Assembly: GCF_025200715.1 (NCBI RefSeq)
Contig: NZ_CP104144.1
Span: forward strand, 1,736,001 to 1,800,000
Direction: 5' to 3'
Source: Rhizobium sullae
Lineage (GTDB): Bacteria > Pseudomonadota > Alphaproteobacteria > Rhizobiales > Rhizobiaceae
DNA length: 64,000 nt
This document shows positions 49,702 to 58,188 of this stretch, in pieces. The position numbers and the translations under genes were made by a program. Below the pieces are notes generated by a model. It made no database searches, had not been told where the DNA came from, and saw only the letters and a list, made by a program, of their open reading frames with translations. The first letter of the stretch is position 1. Every line of letters starts with the position of its first letter.

Positions 49702-50022
49702 ATATCCTGTCTCCCAGAACATGGATCGAAACGGGCGACATGCCCAAGAGCATTGCTAATTCTTTTTAAGACATCCGATCTAAAACTCAACCGTGTGTGG
49801 TTGATAATTGTGCGAAAATTGGCGCTGCTTTCGGGATTGCGACGACAAGGGATATGCAGCCTTCGTTAATTCGAAGATTCAGACGTTGACCATGGCGTTT
49901 CCAGTCGACTGCGTCCCCGAAGTTGGAGAATCCAGTGTGATGTCTCGCCGCTTGAAACGCTCGAGAGCATTCTGTCTGGTTGGCCCGCATGATTGTGCCG
50001 GGCTCCAACCTTTGGCGACTTT
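49702..50022. other. intergenic region between the tetR gene and the redox operon
   Basis: About 320 bp. It holds the tetR promoter on its left and the 3' end of the redox operon on its right. TCTTTTTAAGACA near 49760 is AT-rich, but I see no clear -35/-10, palindrome or terminator stem, and no gene. Confidence 0.4.
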
Positions 50023-50232
50023 CTAATTCAATAATCTCAACGTCAGGCTGTTAAGGGCGGAGAGCAGCCCGACAACGGCAACCCCGAAGATCACGTAGCG
50101 CAGTTCTTCGAACGGGGTGCCGCTCAGATAGTCCAGACCATACTGCCACGCGAGGATGATCACGATGGTAGCCATCAGCGCCAGCAAAAGACCGAACAGA
50201 TGGCGCCAGAATCCTCTCCCATTCTGGGTCAT
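50023..50232 (-). CDS. small membrane protein, 69 residues
   Basis: Two hydrophobic segments (LFGLLLALMATIVIILAWQY and YVIFGVAVVGLLSALNSL) with a short polar loop. ATG at 50232 overlaps the preceding gene's end by 4 bp. Last gene of the ferric-reductase/Rieske operon. No family is recognised; probably a membrane subunit of the same complex. Confidence 0.6.
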   Translation of the reverse strand: MTQNGRGFWRHLFGLLLALMATIVIILAWQYGLDYLSGTPFEELRYVIFGVAVVGLLSALNSLTLRLLN

Positions 50233-50999
50233 GCTCCCGTCTCCTCGCGGAAACTATCGATCTTGAAAATCAGCAGATCATCGCGGCGTTCGATATTTCC
50301 TTCGAGCACCACCGGTAAACCGGTCATGTCGAGCAAGGCCGCCGGCATCGGTCCTCCGTCCTTTGAAGCGAGAAGAAAGAAAATGTGGCCGTCCACGGGT
50401 GCAGTGGAAACGAAGACCGGTGGAACACCTCCGGAGATACACAGATTGGCGCAGGCCTTGTGCGCGAGGCCGGTTCCCGGCTTCATGGCGCCAGCACTGC
50501 ATTTTCCGTCGCAGATCTCGCCCGTCAAACGCCACGAGCCGAGATTCTCCGACACGGGCGTAACCGGCAGGGCTGGTATTTGCAGTTTGGCTGCTTTCAG
50601 GTCGTCTTCGCCGCCGATCAGCAGCATGACCAGGTCTCCACGCTTAACGAAGATGCCACCTGCCTGTGCGGTTTTGCCCGCAAGTGGCAGCGCCCTGTCG
50701 TCAACCCCGAACTTGCCCGAGCCCGCCAGCATGACGGCGCGCGCGGGCTTTGTACCGTCGGCGGGAACACGAAGAATTGGATAGGGTTTCACCTCCATGG
50801 TGCCGACCAGATGCTCTCCGGAGAGTTCATCCGCATAACTGCCCGCCCCTGGACTTTCGGTATTAAGGGACAGCAACGCCGAAGTCGTCGCCATGGCGGC
50901 AATGAAGAACACAATGAACCCGATCATCAGCACCCTGACATCGGCTGGGACCTTCTTGAAGTAACCGACAAAAAATCCACGTTCTAAAGGCTTCAGCAT
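50229..50999 (-). CDS. membrane-anchored periplasmic protein with Cys/His motif, 256 residues
   Basis: ATG at 50999 overlaps the stop of the upstream gene (TGATG). One anchor helix (VLMIGFIVFFIAAMATTSAL) precedes a beta-rich periplasmic domain. Its centre has LTGEICDGKCSAGAMKPGTG followed by LAHKACANLCISGGVPPVFV: C-x3-C and, further on, H-x2-C-x3-C, likely to bind a metal or heme or be modified by redox chemistry. I know similar proteins only as hypothetical, next to ferric-reductase-like genes. Inferred to receive or donate electrons within this operon's complex. Confidence 0.6.
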   Translation of the reverse strand: MLKPLERGFFVGYFKKVPADVRVLMIGFIVFFIAAMATTSALLSLNTESPGAGSYADELSGEHLVGTMEVKPYPILRVPADGTKPARAVMLAGSGKFGVDDRALPLAGKTAQAGGIFVKRGDLVMLLIGGEDDLKAAKLQIPALPVTPVSENLGSWRLTGEICDGKCSAGAMKPGTGLAHKACANLCISGGVPPVFVSTAPVDGHIFFLLASKDGGPMPAALLDMTGLPVVLEGNIERRDDLLIFKIDSFREETGA

Positions 51000-52096
51000 C
51001 AAACCGTCCCTTCCTTTTTCGGCGCGGCAACCGCGGGAAGCAACTCCGCGGGGATCGCCAACGGCTCCAGCTTTGTGCCAAGAGGCAAAGGTTCCGGATC
51101 AACCAGAACGCTTGAGCCCTCCAGGCGAAGGCGATATTTGCGGATCCGCTCCCGGAACGGCGGTGGCGAACAACCGTCCTCGGGGCGATATTGATAGCCA
51201 TGCCATGGGCAGGTGATAAAGCCGATGACGACCTTGCCTTCGCCGATGGGCCCGTTCTGGTGCGAGCAGATATTGGATACGGCTGAAAGACCACCCTTTG
51301 AACGGAAGACGGCAATGCGCTCGCCGCCCGGTGCCGCCCCGATGATCGCCCTGCCTTCGGCAATCTCGCTGAGGTCACCGACGATCACCCAAGGCGCCTC
51401 GGGGGCCTTTTTCGACGCAGCCGCGTCAGCCGATGTCTCTCGCCGACCTGCGATAAGGTGCAGGACGCACAGCGTAGCCAATCCGCCGAGCGACAAAAAT
51501 GCCAAAGCAAGATCCCGGCGATCGATCAGAGCGCCGAGCGCCACATGCAGGATGACCGCAGCATAGGCGAAGTAGACGCTCATGTGGATCGCCTTCCACA
51601 CCGGCGGCGTCAGGAAGGAAAGCCAGAAATCGTGGCTGGTTACCGCAAGGACCGCCAGAATGACGAGCGCGAAGACGCCGAAGAGTTCGAAAGGAAAGCC
51701 GGCGGTGCTCGTGAAGCTGGTATTGCTGGTGAAGAGCGCCGTGAGCTGTGGTGTTGGACTAAAGGAGAAATACCATCCGAGCACATAGTAGGCATGCGTG
51801 GCTGCAATGATCGCGGTCATCACGCCAAAATGGCGGCGATTGTAGAGGAGCGGAATGAAACGGGCATCGATCCGCGCCAGCGGCCCGATTGCGAGGACGA
51901 TGGTCAGCATCAGCAGGGCCAGAGACCCGAAGGCACGCATCCGTTGGATCGGCAGGTCGGTATCCCGGAGCGCAGAGGATATGACTGGGCCCAGCCGCAG
52001 GAAAATAAGGATGTAGATGAAGATCCCGGCCAGCATGACCGCGTCATAGATGATCTTGGTCCTGTTCCAGATGACCGGCTTGTAGGAGAGGCTCAC
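50999..52096 (-). CDS. ferric-reductase-like membrane cytochrome fused to a Rieske [2Fe-2S] domain
   Basis: 365 residues. The front half has about six membrane helices with paired His in helices (NRRHFGVMTAIIAATHAYYV and WKAIHMSVYFAYAAVILHVA), the bis-heme arrangement of ferric-reductase/YedZ-like proteins. From about residue 235 a Rieske domain follows, with CSHQNG and CPWHGYQY, the two Cys-His pairs that hold the cluster, on the cytoplasmic or periplasmic face. Electrons could pass from the cluster to the hemes. The fusion is unusual but not unknown. It overlaps both neighbours by a few bases. Confidence 0.82.
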   Translation of the reverse strand: MSLSYKPVIWNRTKIIYDAVMLAGIFIYILIFLRLGPVISSALRDTDLPIQRMRAFGSLALLMLTIVLAIGPLARIDARFIPLLYNRRHFGVMTAIIAATHAYYVLGWYFSFSPTPQLTALFTSNTSFTSTAGFPFELFGVFALVILAVLAVTSHDFWLSFLTPPVWKAIHMSVYFAYAAVILHVALGALIDRRDLALAFLSLGGLATLCVLHLIAGRRETSADAAASKKAPEAPWVIVGDLSEIAEGRAIIGAAPGGERIAVFRSKGGLSAVSNICSHQNGPIGEGKVVIGFITCPWHGYQYRPEDGCSPPPFRERIRKYRLRLEGSSVLVDPEPLPLGTKLEPLAIPAELLPAVAAPKKEGTV

Positions 52097-52257
52097 GGTT
52101 GCTTATCCCCCTGTGCTGCAGTGGCATCCAGGCGCACGGCTGGCGCATCGGCCGGCAGTTTCGGAACGCTCGCGAAGATAACGACAAGCATGATCGGGAG
52201 AACGACCGCAATGCCTGTCCAGATCACAATGTGAGCGCGACGGTGACGGCGCTGCAT
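52093..52257 (-). CDS. small single-pass membrane protein, 54 residues
   Basis: MQRRHRRAHIVIWTGIAVVL begins a basic head and one membrane helix (through VVLPIMLVVIFASVP), with a short polar tail. It starts 1 bp after the stop of the gene before and overlaps the ferric-reductase/Rieske gene by 4 bp. The placement suggests a subunit of the same membrane complex. Confidence 0.65.
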   Translation of the reverse strand: MQRRHRRAHIVIWTGIAVVLPIMLVVIFASVPKLPADAPAVRLDATAAQGDKQP

Positions 52258-52258
52258 G

Positions 52259-52474
52259 CTAGCGTTCTCCCCTGGAAAGATTGGCCCACCGCCAGACGAC
52301 CAGCGGCCAGAGGAGAACGAGCCCAGGGATAAGGAGCGGCCGAACCGCATAGGCGTCACGTGCTCCCGGATCGACCTTGTCGAATCCGAACAGCAGAAAG
52401 GCGACGGCGACGGCAAGACCGATGCCGGCCCAAAGCATCAATCCTGCGGAGACGGGATCGGACATCGAAACCAT
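52259..52474 (-). CDS. small membrane protein, 71 residues
   Basis: ATG 52474 is chosen because GAGGGG lies 4-5 nt before it; ATG 52465 is an alternative. Two hydrophobic segments: SAGLMLWAGIGLAVAVAFLL and LLIPGLVLLWPLVVWRWANL. No family is recognised. It starts 7 bp after the SDR gene and is 1 bp before the next small membrane gene, so it is translated as part of the operon. Confidence 0.62.
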   Translation of the reverse strand: MVSMSDPVSAGLMLWAGIGLAVAVAFLLFGFDKVDPGARDAYAVRPLLIPGLVLLWPLVVWRWANLSRGER

Positions 52475-52481
52475 GGGCCCC

Positions 52482-53201
52482 TCAGATGCGGCCGGTCGCC
52501 GGTATGGCCGCACCAGTGACGATGCCTCCTGCAGGCGAAATGAGGAACCCTATGAGCTTGGCGATATCCGTTGGCTGAACCCAGCTGTTCGTCTTCGCAT
52601 TCGGCATCGCCGACCGGTTTTGCGGCGTGTCGATCGTGCCCGGCAAAATACAGTTGGCGGTAATGCGCTTGTCGCGGTTTTCCGCGGCGATGGCTTCCGT
52701 AAGCCGTATCACCGCCCCTTTCGATGCTGCATAGGCGGCTTGATTGGCGCCGGCCTTTAGTCCCGGCGCTGCCGCGACATGGACGATGCGGCCGTAACCT
52801 GCCTGCTGCATCGGTTTCAGGACCGCCGCACTAATTGCATAAGCCGTTCTGGCATTCATGTGAAACAACTGATCCCACTGGTGCACACCCGTCTCATCGA
52901 CCGGTCCTGTCTGGAAGCCGCCGACGGTATTGGCGAGCGCGTCGAGCCGGCCAAATCTCGCGAGCGTTTTTTCGACCGCCTCCTGGCATGACGTCAAATC
53001 GGCGAGATCCATGCCGCCGATCAGTAGGATTTCGCTACTCTCGGGCAGGCTATCTGCCAATTTTTCCAAGGCTTCCGAATTATGCTCAACGCAGACGAGC
53101 CGCGTACCGTTCGCCGCAAGCTCCCTGACGACGGCGCTTCCAAGGTTTCCTGCTGCGCCCGTAACCATGACAACGGGGCTTGTTCCTGTTGCTTCACTCA
53201 T
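52482..53201 (-). CDS. short-chain dehydrogenase/reductase
   Basis: 239 residues from ATG 53201. Rossmann motif VVMVTGAAGNLGSAVVREL (TGxxxxxG), NTVGG in place of the usual NNAG, and the catalytic YAASK with Ser upstream. The C-terminal ISPAGGIVTGAAIPATGR is typical. NAD(P)H-dependent reduction of an unknown carbonyl. First gene of the operon that continues into the ferric-reductase/Rieske genes, with an ECF-type promoter at 53254-53279. Confidence 0.88.
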   Translation of the reverse strand: MSEATGTSPVVMVTGAAGNLGSAVVRELAANGTRLVCVEHNSEALEKLADSLPESSEILLIGGMDLADLTSCQEAVEKTLARFGRLDALANTVGGFQTGPVDETGVHQWDQLFHMNARTAYAISAAVLKPMQQAGYGRIVHVAAAPGLKAGANQAAYAASKGAVIRLTEAIAAENRDKRITANCILPGTIDTPQNRSAMPNAKTNSWVQPTDIAKLIGFLISPAGGIVTGAAIPATGRI

Positions 53202-53253
53202 GATGGTCCCGCCCTTTCGAGTTGTGGCCGCCTGCAAAGGCCTGCCCCCGTAA

Positions 53254-53279
53254 TTCGCGGCAGCACATGGTTTTGTTAC
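53254..53279 (-). promoter_or_regulatory. candidate ECF (SigF-type) promoter of the SDR/redox operon
   Basis: Minus strand GTAAC (53279-53275), 17 nt, CGAA (53257-53254): the same 26-bp layout as the promoter before sigF. It lies 53 bp before the SDR start. A second such element on the other strand (53360) drives the divergent operon. Confidence 0.68.
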
Positions 53280-53359
53280 ATGTGTTTTTAGGAAAATTCC
53301 CGCCCGCTCGGCGACGCCCAGAAATATCGATGCGGCTGCGAAAAATTTCAGGACCGGCT

Positions 53360-53385
53360 GTAACGAACCACCTGACGCGACCGTA
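53360..53385 (+). promoter_or_regulatory. candidate ECF (SigF-type) promoter of the TPR/TPP-enzyme operon
   Basis: Plus strand GTAAC (53360-53364), 17 nt, then CGTA (53382-53385), one base off the CGAA of the other sites. It lies 72 bp before the TPR gene start and back to back with the SDR promoter. Confidence 0.6.
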
Positions 53386-53457
53386 AAGGTCTCTGTCGGA
53401 CGAAGGGTGATGGGATCTCGAGGGTTCTGATCGGCGTCCTCCTGAAGGAGCAAACGA

Positions 53458-54786
53458 ATGAAGCGCGATGCTTACGGTCTCATGACCAGCACTGACAGCA
53501 ACGAGGCACAACGGGCATTCGAGAATGCCGTATTTGGTCTGGCGGCGCATCGGCCAAGTACTGGTGTGGCCATCCAGTCAACTTTGGCAGCCGACCCCCA
53601 TCATGTTGCCGGCCATGCGCTGAAGGGCTTTGCAAATCTGATATTGGCGCGGTCGGAGCTCGACGAACCGGCTACCAAGGCACTTGTTGATGCGCAGGCA
53701 GCGCTGATGGTCAGAGGCGGAGGAACCGGTGACGAGCGCACCCTTGTGAAAGCACTGGAGGCCGCCGTCGAAGGCTCGTTTTCGCGTGCGACGGATATTC
53801 TCGACGACGGTTTCGAGGATCGGTCGGTGACGTTCTTGCCTTTTAAGATTTCGCAGGCTCTGCGTTTCATGCTTGGCGATGCCCGCGGGATGCTACGGGC
53901 CAGCACGCGTGCAGTCGCCCGCCTTGACACCAGCACGACGGCGAAGGGCTTTATTCTTGGTTGCCACGCGTTTTCGCTTGAAGAGCATGGTCGGTATGCC
54001 GAGGCGCTTGCCGCGGGGCAGCTTGCGGTTGCTCTGCAGCCCGATGATTCCTGGGGCCTTCACGCCGTCTCGCATGTCTTCGAGATGCGGGGCGATACGG
54101 AAGAAGGCATTGATTGGCTCGAGGCGAACCGCAAGGCCTGGTCGCGCTGCAACAATTTCTCCTTTCATATGGCTTGGCATCTCGGTCTGCTACACCTGGA
54201 ACGCGGCGATCATGATCGGGTGCTGCAGATCTACGACGACGACGTTCGCCCACAGCAAACCGACGATTTCCGAGACATGGCGAATGCTGTCTCGCTCCTG
54301 TGGCGGATGGAGCAATCGGGAGCTCATGTCGGTGATCGCTGGACCGATCTGGCAGAAATAGCCCATCGTCGAAAGGCGGACACGACCTTGATTTTTGCAG
54401 CTCTGCATAATCTTGCCGCCATGGTTGCCGTTGGCGACCGCGATGGAGCTGTGGAGCTTGTATCGCATATAGAAGCCAAGGCGCTTGGCATGGATGACCA
54501 GGGCCGCGTCGCCGCCGAGATCGGTGTACCGATGGCGCGCGTTCTCACGGGTCTCGATGCTCCGGCGGACCGCCACATGCTCGAACGCATGGTGGCGAAC
54601 CTGCCAAAGATCGGCGGCAGCAACGCACAGCGCGACTTTTTCGTCCTCGCGCTCGCCAGGGCGATGGCGACCGACGGCAATAATGTCGGTGTTTCGCGTA
54701 TCGGCCAGATTCGCCAGCGGCTGAAGGCCGACGACCGACTGTTCAAATCCATCGAACATTCGGTTGGCATGAGTTTGTCTGCCTGA
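53458..54786 (+). CDS. TPR protein of the TTC38 family
   Basis: 442 residues, entirely helical. Repeated helix pairs include ADPHHVAGHALKGFANLILA, then LEEHGRYAEALAAGQLAVAL, DDSWGLHAVSHVFEMRGDTE, FHMAWHLGLLHLERGDHDRV and RRKADTTLIFAALHNLAAMV. HAVSHVFEMRG and FHMAWHLALLHLE are the recognisable TTC38 blocks. The bacterial function is unknown. No signal peptide. GAAGGAG precedes the ATG. First gene of an operon that continues with a membrane protein and three enzymes. Confidence 0.85.
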   Translation: MKRDAYGLMTSTDSNEAQRAFENAVFGLAAHRPSTGVAIQSTLAADPHHVAGHALKGFANLILARSELDEPATKALVDAQAALMVRGGGTGDERTLVKALEAAVEGSFSRATDILDDGFEDRSVTFLPFKISQALRFMLGDARGMLRASTRAVARLDTSTTAKGFILGCHAFSLEEHGRYAEALAAGQLAVALQPDDSWGLHAVSHVFEMRGDTEEGIDWLEANRKAWSRCNNFSFHMAWHLGLLHLERGDHDRVLQIYDDDVRPQQTDDFRDMANAVSLLWRMEQSGAHVGDRWTDLAEIAHRRKADTTLIFAALHNLAAMVAVGDRDGAVELVSHIEAKALGMDDQGRVAAEIGVPMARVLTGLDAPADRHMLERMVANLPKIGGSNAQRDFFVLALARAMATDGNNVGVSRIGQIRQRLKADDRLFKSIEHSVGMSLSA

Positions 54787-54813
54787 TCTCACTTCAAAGA
54801 AAGGAAAAACACG

Positions 54814-55296
54814 ATGTCCATGATGGAAACGCAAAAGACAAGCGTCTTCCCTGAAATTCAACCGAGCCTCGGCCGGACGATTATTCTTTCCGGACTTGCC
54901 GCCAATATTACCTGGGAAATCTGGGCACGGCTGATCACGCCGTTGTGGGTTGGCGGACCGCTGGAGCCGGCTGCTCTTGTTCAATCGGTGTTTGGTTTCA
55001 ACAATTTGTTGCTGGCCGAAATGATCCACGCGATCGTCGGTGTCGTTTTTTATCCGATCGGCTACCTGTTCATCGCCCGGCCGTTGCAGCGGCTGATCGT
55101 CCCCAAACTGCCATTACTGTTGACAGGTATCGGCTTCGGCATCGGTCTTTGGATCTTCGCCCTTTACGTCATGGCACACCTGTTTGGCGGCCAACCGGCA
55201 TTTCTCGGTTTTGTTACACTCACCTGGGCGTCGCTGATCGGCCACATGCTGTTTGGTACGGTTGTCGCGTTCGTCGTCCGCCGCATGGAACGCTAG
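54814..55296 (+). CDS. integral membrane protein, 160 residues
   Basis: Four hydrophobic segments: IILSGLAANITWEIWARLIT, then LAEMIHAIVGVVFYPIGYLF, LLLTGIGFGIGLWIFALYVM and FVTLTWASLIGHMLFGTVVA. An AAAGGAAA ribosome-binding site lies 8 nt before the ATG. It resembles small conserved proteobacterial membrane proteins of unknown function. 27 bp after the TPR gene. Confidence 0.7.
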   Translation: MSMMETQKTSVFPEIQPSLGRTIILSGLAANITWEIWARLITPLWVGGPLEPAALVQSVFGFNNLLLAEMIHAIVGVVFYPIGYLFIARPLQRLIVPKLPLLLTGIGFGIGLWIFALYVMAHLFGGQPAFLGFVTLTWASLIGHMLFGTVVAFVVRRMER

Positions 55297-55309
55297 ACCT
55301 GTTGGGACT

Positions 55310-55345
55310 AGGCCTGCCCGGTTCCGCCAACCAGCGGGCAGGCCT
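55310..55345 (+). terminator. GC-rich 11-bp hairpin between the membrane protein and TPP-enzyme genes
   Basis: AGGCCTGCCCG (55310-55320) and CGGGCAGGCCT (55335-55345) are perfect arms with a 14-nt loop, 14 bp after a stop codon. No T-run follows, so it may reduce read-through or protect the upstream mRNA rather than end transcription fully. Confidence 0.55.
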
Positions 55346-55418
55346 CTCAACATATTGGTTTTCATCACCAAGTCTAACACTGAACACAATTCAGTTGACC
55401 AAATTCGAGAGATTTATA

Positions 55419-57050
55419 GTGACCGCTGAAAGCTTCGTAACGCCGAGAGTTGCCGACATCGTCGCCAGGACGCTTCATGCCCATGGCGTCCGTCATGCCT
55501 TTGGCATGCCGGGCGGAGAAGTAGTCACGCTGATAGACGGCCTGGAGGCCTCAGGCATCGCCTTTCACCTTGCACGCCATGAAACCGCGGCGGCGATCAT
55601 GGCGGCAGGCGCTTGCGCGATGACGCAAAACCCGGAACTTCTAGTGACGACGGTTGGCCCGGGCCTTGCCAATGCGGTAAACGGCATCGCCGACGCTGCC
55701 CAGGAGCGCGTCCCTTTGATCGTCATATCCGGCATTGTCGACCGTCCGACCCGCGCGCGTTACACCCATCAGGTGATCGACCATGCACAGTTGCTGCGAC
55801 CGCTGGTCAAGGCTTCTTTCGAGATTGAGCCTGAGAGCGCTGCTTCCACGGTCGCTCGTGCACTCGCGCTTGCCACGACGGAGCCGATGGGTCCCGTCCA
55901 TCTTGACCTGTCTCCGGCGATGGCTGCCGCGGTCTCGCCAACCTTGAATGTCATTTCGCCTCCGAAGCTTCTGAAGCCCTCGGTAACAGTGACGGATCCA
56001 GCCGTTCACACACTTTCCGAAAGGATTGGCCGGGCGCAACGACCACTTTTTATCGCTGGTCTTGACGCGGTGCGAGATCATGCCGGTCCGGCACTCCAGC
56101 ACTTGGTCGAAAAAATTGGCGCACCGGTTATCACAACCTATAAGGCCAAGGGCATCATCCCCGAGAACCACCCGCTGTCGCTTGGCGCCGCCGGATTGTC
56201 ACCGCTGGCGGATCAAATTCTACTGAACCTGGTCCGGGATTCGGATATGGTCCTGTTGATTGGATATGACCCAATCGAAATGCGGCTCGGCTGGCTGGAT
56301 TTCGTCGGAGATCCAGCAAAGCTTGTGGAGATTTCCGATATTGCCCCGGACCACGGCATGCATCATGCCGGAACCAGAATCCAGACTGCACCTCGACCCT
56401 ACCTACTGGCGCTGGCCGATATTCACGCGGGGCACAAGACCTGGACGACTGGCGAACCCGCCGCCGTGAAAAACGAACTTGCCCGTTTATTCGCAAGCAA
56501 TGGCAGCTGGGGACCGCATGCAATTATCGAAGCGCTCAATGCAGCTGCCGGTCAGGAATCGATCGTCACCGTCGACAGCGGGGCGCATCGGATTCTCCTG
56601 TCGCAGAAGTGGATTGCGCCGCGGTCGATGTCATTGCTGCAATCGGCGGGCTTTTGCACCATGAACGCGGCCTTGCCGCTTGCGATCGGTGCCAAGGTCG
56701 CCGATCCATCGCGTCCGGTTTTCGCCGTGATGGGCGACGGCGGTCTTGAGATGGGAATCGGCGAGCTAGCTACGTTACGCGATCTTAATCTGCCTATCAC
56801 CATCGTGCTTTTTCAGGATCGCAGCCTGGCGCTGATTGCCCTGAAGCAGGCATCCGCCGGTCTGAAATCGGCCGGCGTCACGCTCGGCGAAACTGACTTT
56901 GCCGCCGTCGCGCGAGGTTTCGGCGGTTATGGTTTCAATGTGGAGAATTGTGATGACTTCCGTAACGAGCTTGAGGCAGCCCGCGAGCGCGAAGGCTTTA
57001 CCCTCATCGCCTGCAAATTCGATGCAACCGCCTACGACGGCGCCTTCTGA
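55419..57050 (+). CDS. thiamine-pyrophosphate-dependent enzyme (acetolactate synthase/decarboxylase-like)
   Basis: 543 residues from a GTG at 55419. The N-domain has VRHAFGMPGGEVVTLIDGLE, then HLARHETAAAIMAAGACAMT (catalytic Glu) and TTVGPGLANAVNGIADAAQE. The central domain follows, and the C-domain carries the TPP/Mg motif FAVMGDGGLEMGIGELATLR then DLNLPITIVLFQDRSLALI. It should cleave or ligate a 2-oxoacid or acyl-CoA derivative; the substrate is not deducible. The adjacent CoA-transferase recalls the oxalyl-CoA decarboxylase/formyl-CoA transferase pairing, but the protein is not a clear oxalyl-CoA decarboxylase. Confidence 0.85.
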   Translation: MTAESFVTPRVADIVARTLHAHGVRHAFGMPGGEVVTLIDGLEASGIAFHLARHETAAAIMAAGACAMTQNPELLVTTVGPGLANAVNGIADAAQERVPLIVISGIVDRPTRARYTHQVIDHAQLLRPLVKASFEIEPESAASTVARALALATTEPMGPVHLDLSPAMAAAVSPTLNVISPPKLLKPSVTVTDPAVHTLSERIGRAQRPLFIAGLDAVRDHAGPALQHLVEKIGAPVITTYKAKGIIPENHPLSLGAAGLSPLADQILLNLVRDSDMVLLIGYDPIEMRLGWLDFVGDPAKLVEISDIAPDHGMHHAGTRIQTAPRPYLLALADIHAGHKTWTTGEPAAVKNELARLFASNGSWGPHAIIEALNAAAGQESIVTVDSGAHRILLSQKWIAPRSMSLLQSAGFCTMNAALPLAIGAKVADPSRPVFAVMGDGGLEMGIGELATLRDLNLPITIVLFQDRSLALIALKQASAGLKSAGVTLGETDFAAVARGFGGYGFNVENCDDFRNELEAAREREGFTLIACKFDATAYDGAF

Positions 57051-58179
57051 ACCCACCCAGGCGACAGGTTCAGCCCCCCAGAAGGTCAAGCGCCCCCGTG
57101 ATCCGCGGCTCGACTTTTTCCGTGGTGTCGGCATGCTGATTATCCTTTTGGCCCATATCCCAAACAACGGGTGGGCATTGTGGATTCCGGCGCGCTTCGG
57201 TTTTTCCGACGCCACGGAAATGTTCGTCTTCCAGTCGGGAATGGCCTCGGCCATCGCCTTCGGCTCGACCTTCGATCGCAGCGGTGCGGTTGCGCTCATT
57301 GCCCGCGTCGCTCAACGTGTCTGGCAGATTTTTTGGGCCCACATTGCGGTCTTTGTCGTCGTTGCTGCCATCATGGTTGTCGCCGGAACCCGCTATGACG
57401 GTGTCACCTATGTCGATAGTCTTAACCTCGTACCTTTCATGAAGGACCCGGGCAATCTTCTCGTCGGCCTGCTGACGCTGCGTTATGTGCCGAACTATTT
57501 CGACATTCTGCCGATGTACATCGTCATTCTGGCGTTGATGCCGGGAATGATCCTTGCATCAAAGGTCCATCGCTTTCTGCCATTCGCCATGATGGTTGCC
57601 TTGTGGCTGGCGACCCAGTTCGACCTGACCGGGCTGCCGGCGGAGCCCTGGTCGGATCGCCGATGGTTCTTTAACCCCTTCGGATGGCAGTTGCTGTTCT
57701 TCACCGGTTTCTTCCTGATGCGCGGCGGCCTTCCTGCCCCCGGCTTCGACCGCAGGTTGATGGCCCTTGCGGTTGCCGTCGTGATCCTGACCGTGCCGTT
57801 TGCCTGGGTACGGTTCCACGATGCGCATCCAGCCTTCCAAATGGCCGCTACCAAGCTTTTCCCCCTCACCGACAAGACCGACTTCGGCCTGCTGCGCTTC
57901 GTTCATTTCATGGCGCTCTGCTATATCGCCGTACATCTCGTCGGTAAGAAAGGCTCGCGGCTGCGCGGCCCTGCCGTGCGCGTTCTGACGGTAGTTGGTC
58001 AGCAATCGCTCGCCGTCTTCATCACCGGTATTGTGATTGCCCAGCCGATCGGTATTGCGCTTGATCATGCCGGTCGCACCACTTCTGCAGAGGCAATTGG
58101 AAACCTGATTGGCTTCGGCGTGCTCGTAGGAACCGCCTATCTCGTACGCTGGTTCAAGAGTTCCCCCTGGAAATCGTGA
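56953..58179 (+). CDS. OpgC-type membrane acyltransferase
   Basis: About 408 residues. RDPRLDFFRGVGMLIILLAH opens the OpgC domain, with IPARFGFSDATEMFVFQSGM and ten or so membrane helices to the end. Family members transfer succinyl or other acyl groups to periplasmic glucans. The start is uncertain: ATG 56953 has GGAG 7 nt before it but overlaps the previous gene by 98 bp; ATG 57022 has no ribosome-binding site and overlaps by 29 bp. In this operon it might modify a glucan or another polyol with an acyl group from a CoA donor. Confidence 0.82.
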   Translation: MTSVTSLRQPASAKALPSSPANSMQPPTTAPSEPTQATGSAPQKVKRPRDPRLDFFRGVGMLIILLAHIPNNGWALWIPARFGFSDATEMFVFQSGMASAIAFGSTFDRSGAVALIARVAQRVWQIFWAHIAVFVVVAAIMVVAGTRYDGVTYVDSLNLVPFMKDPGNLLVGLLTLRYVPNYFDILPMYIVILALMPGMILASKVHRFLPFAMMVALWLATQFDLTGLPAEPWSDRRWFFNPFGWQLLFFTGFFLMRGGLPAPGFDRRLMALAVAVVILTVPFAWVRFHDAHPAFQMAATKLFPLTDKTDFGLLRFVHFMALCYIAVHLVGKKGSRLRGPAVRVLTVVGQQSLAVFITGIVIAQPIGIALDHAGRTTSAEAIGNLIGFGVLVGTAYLVRWFKSSPWKS

Positions 58180-58188
58180 GAATCCCTA

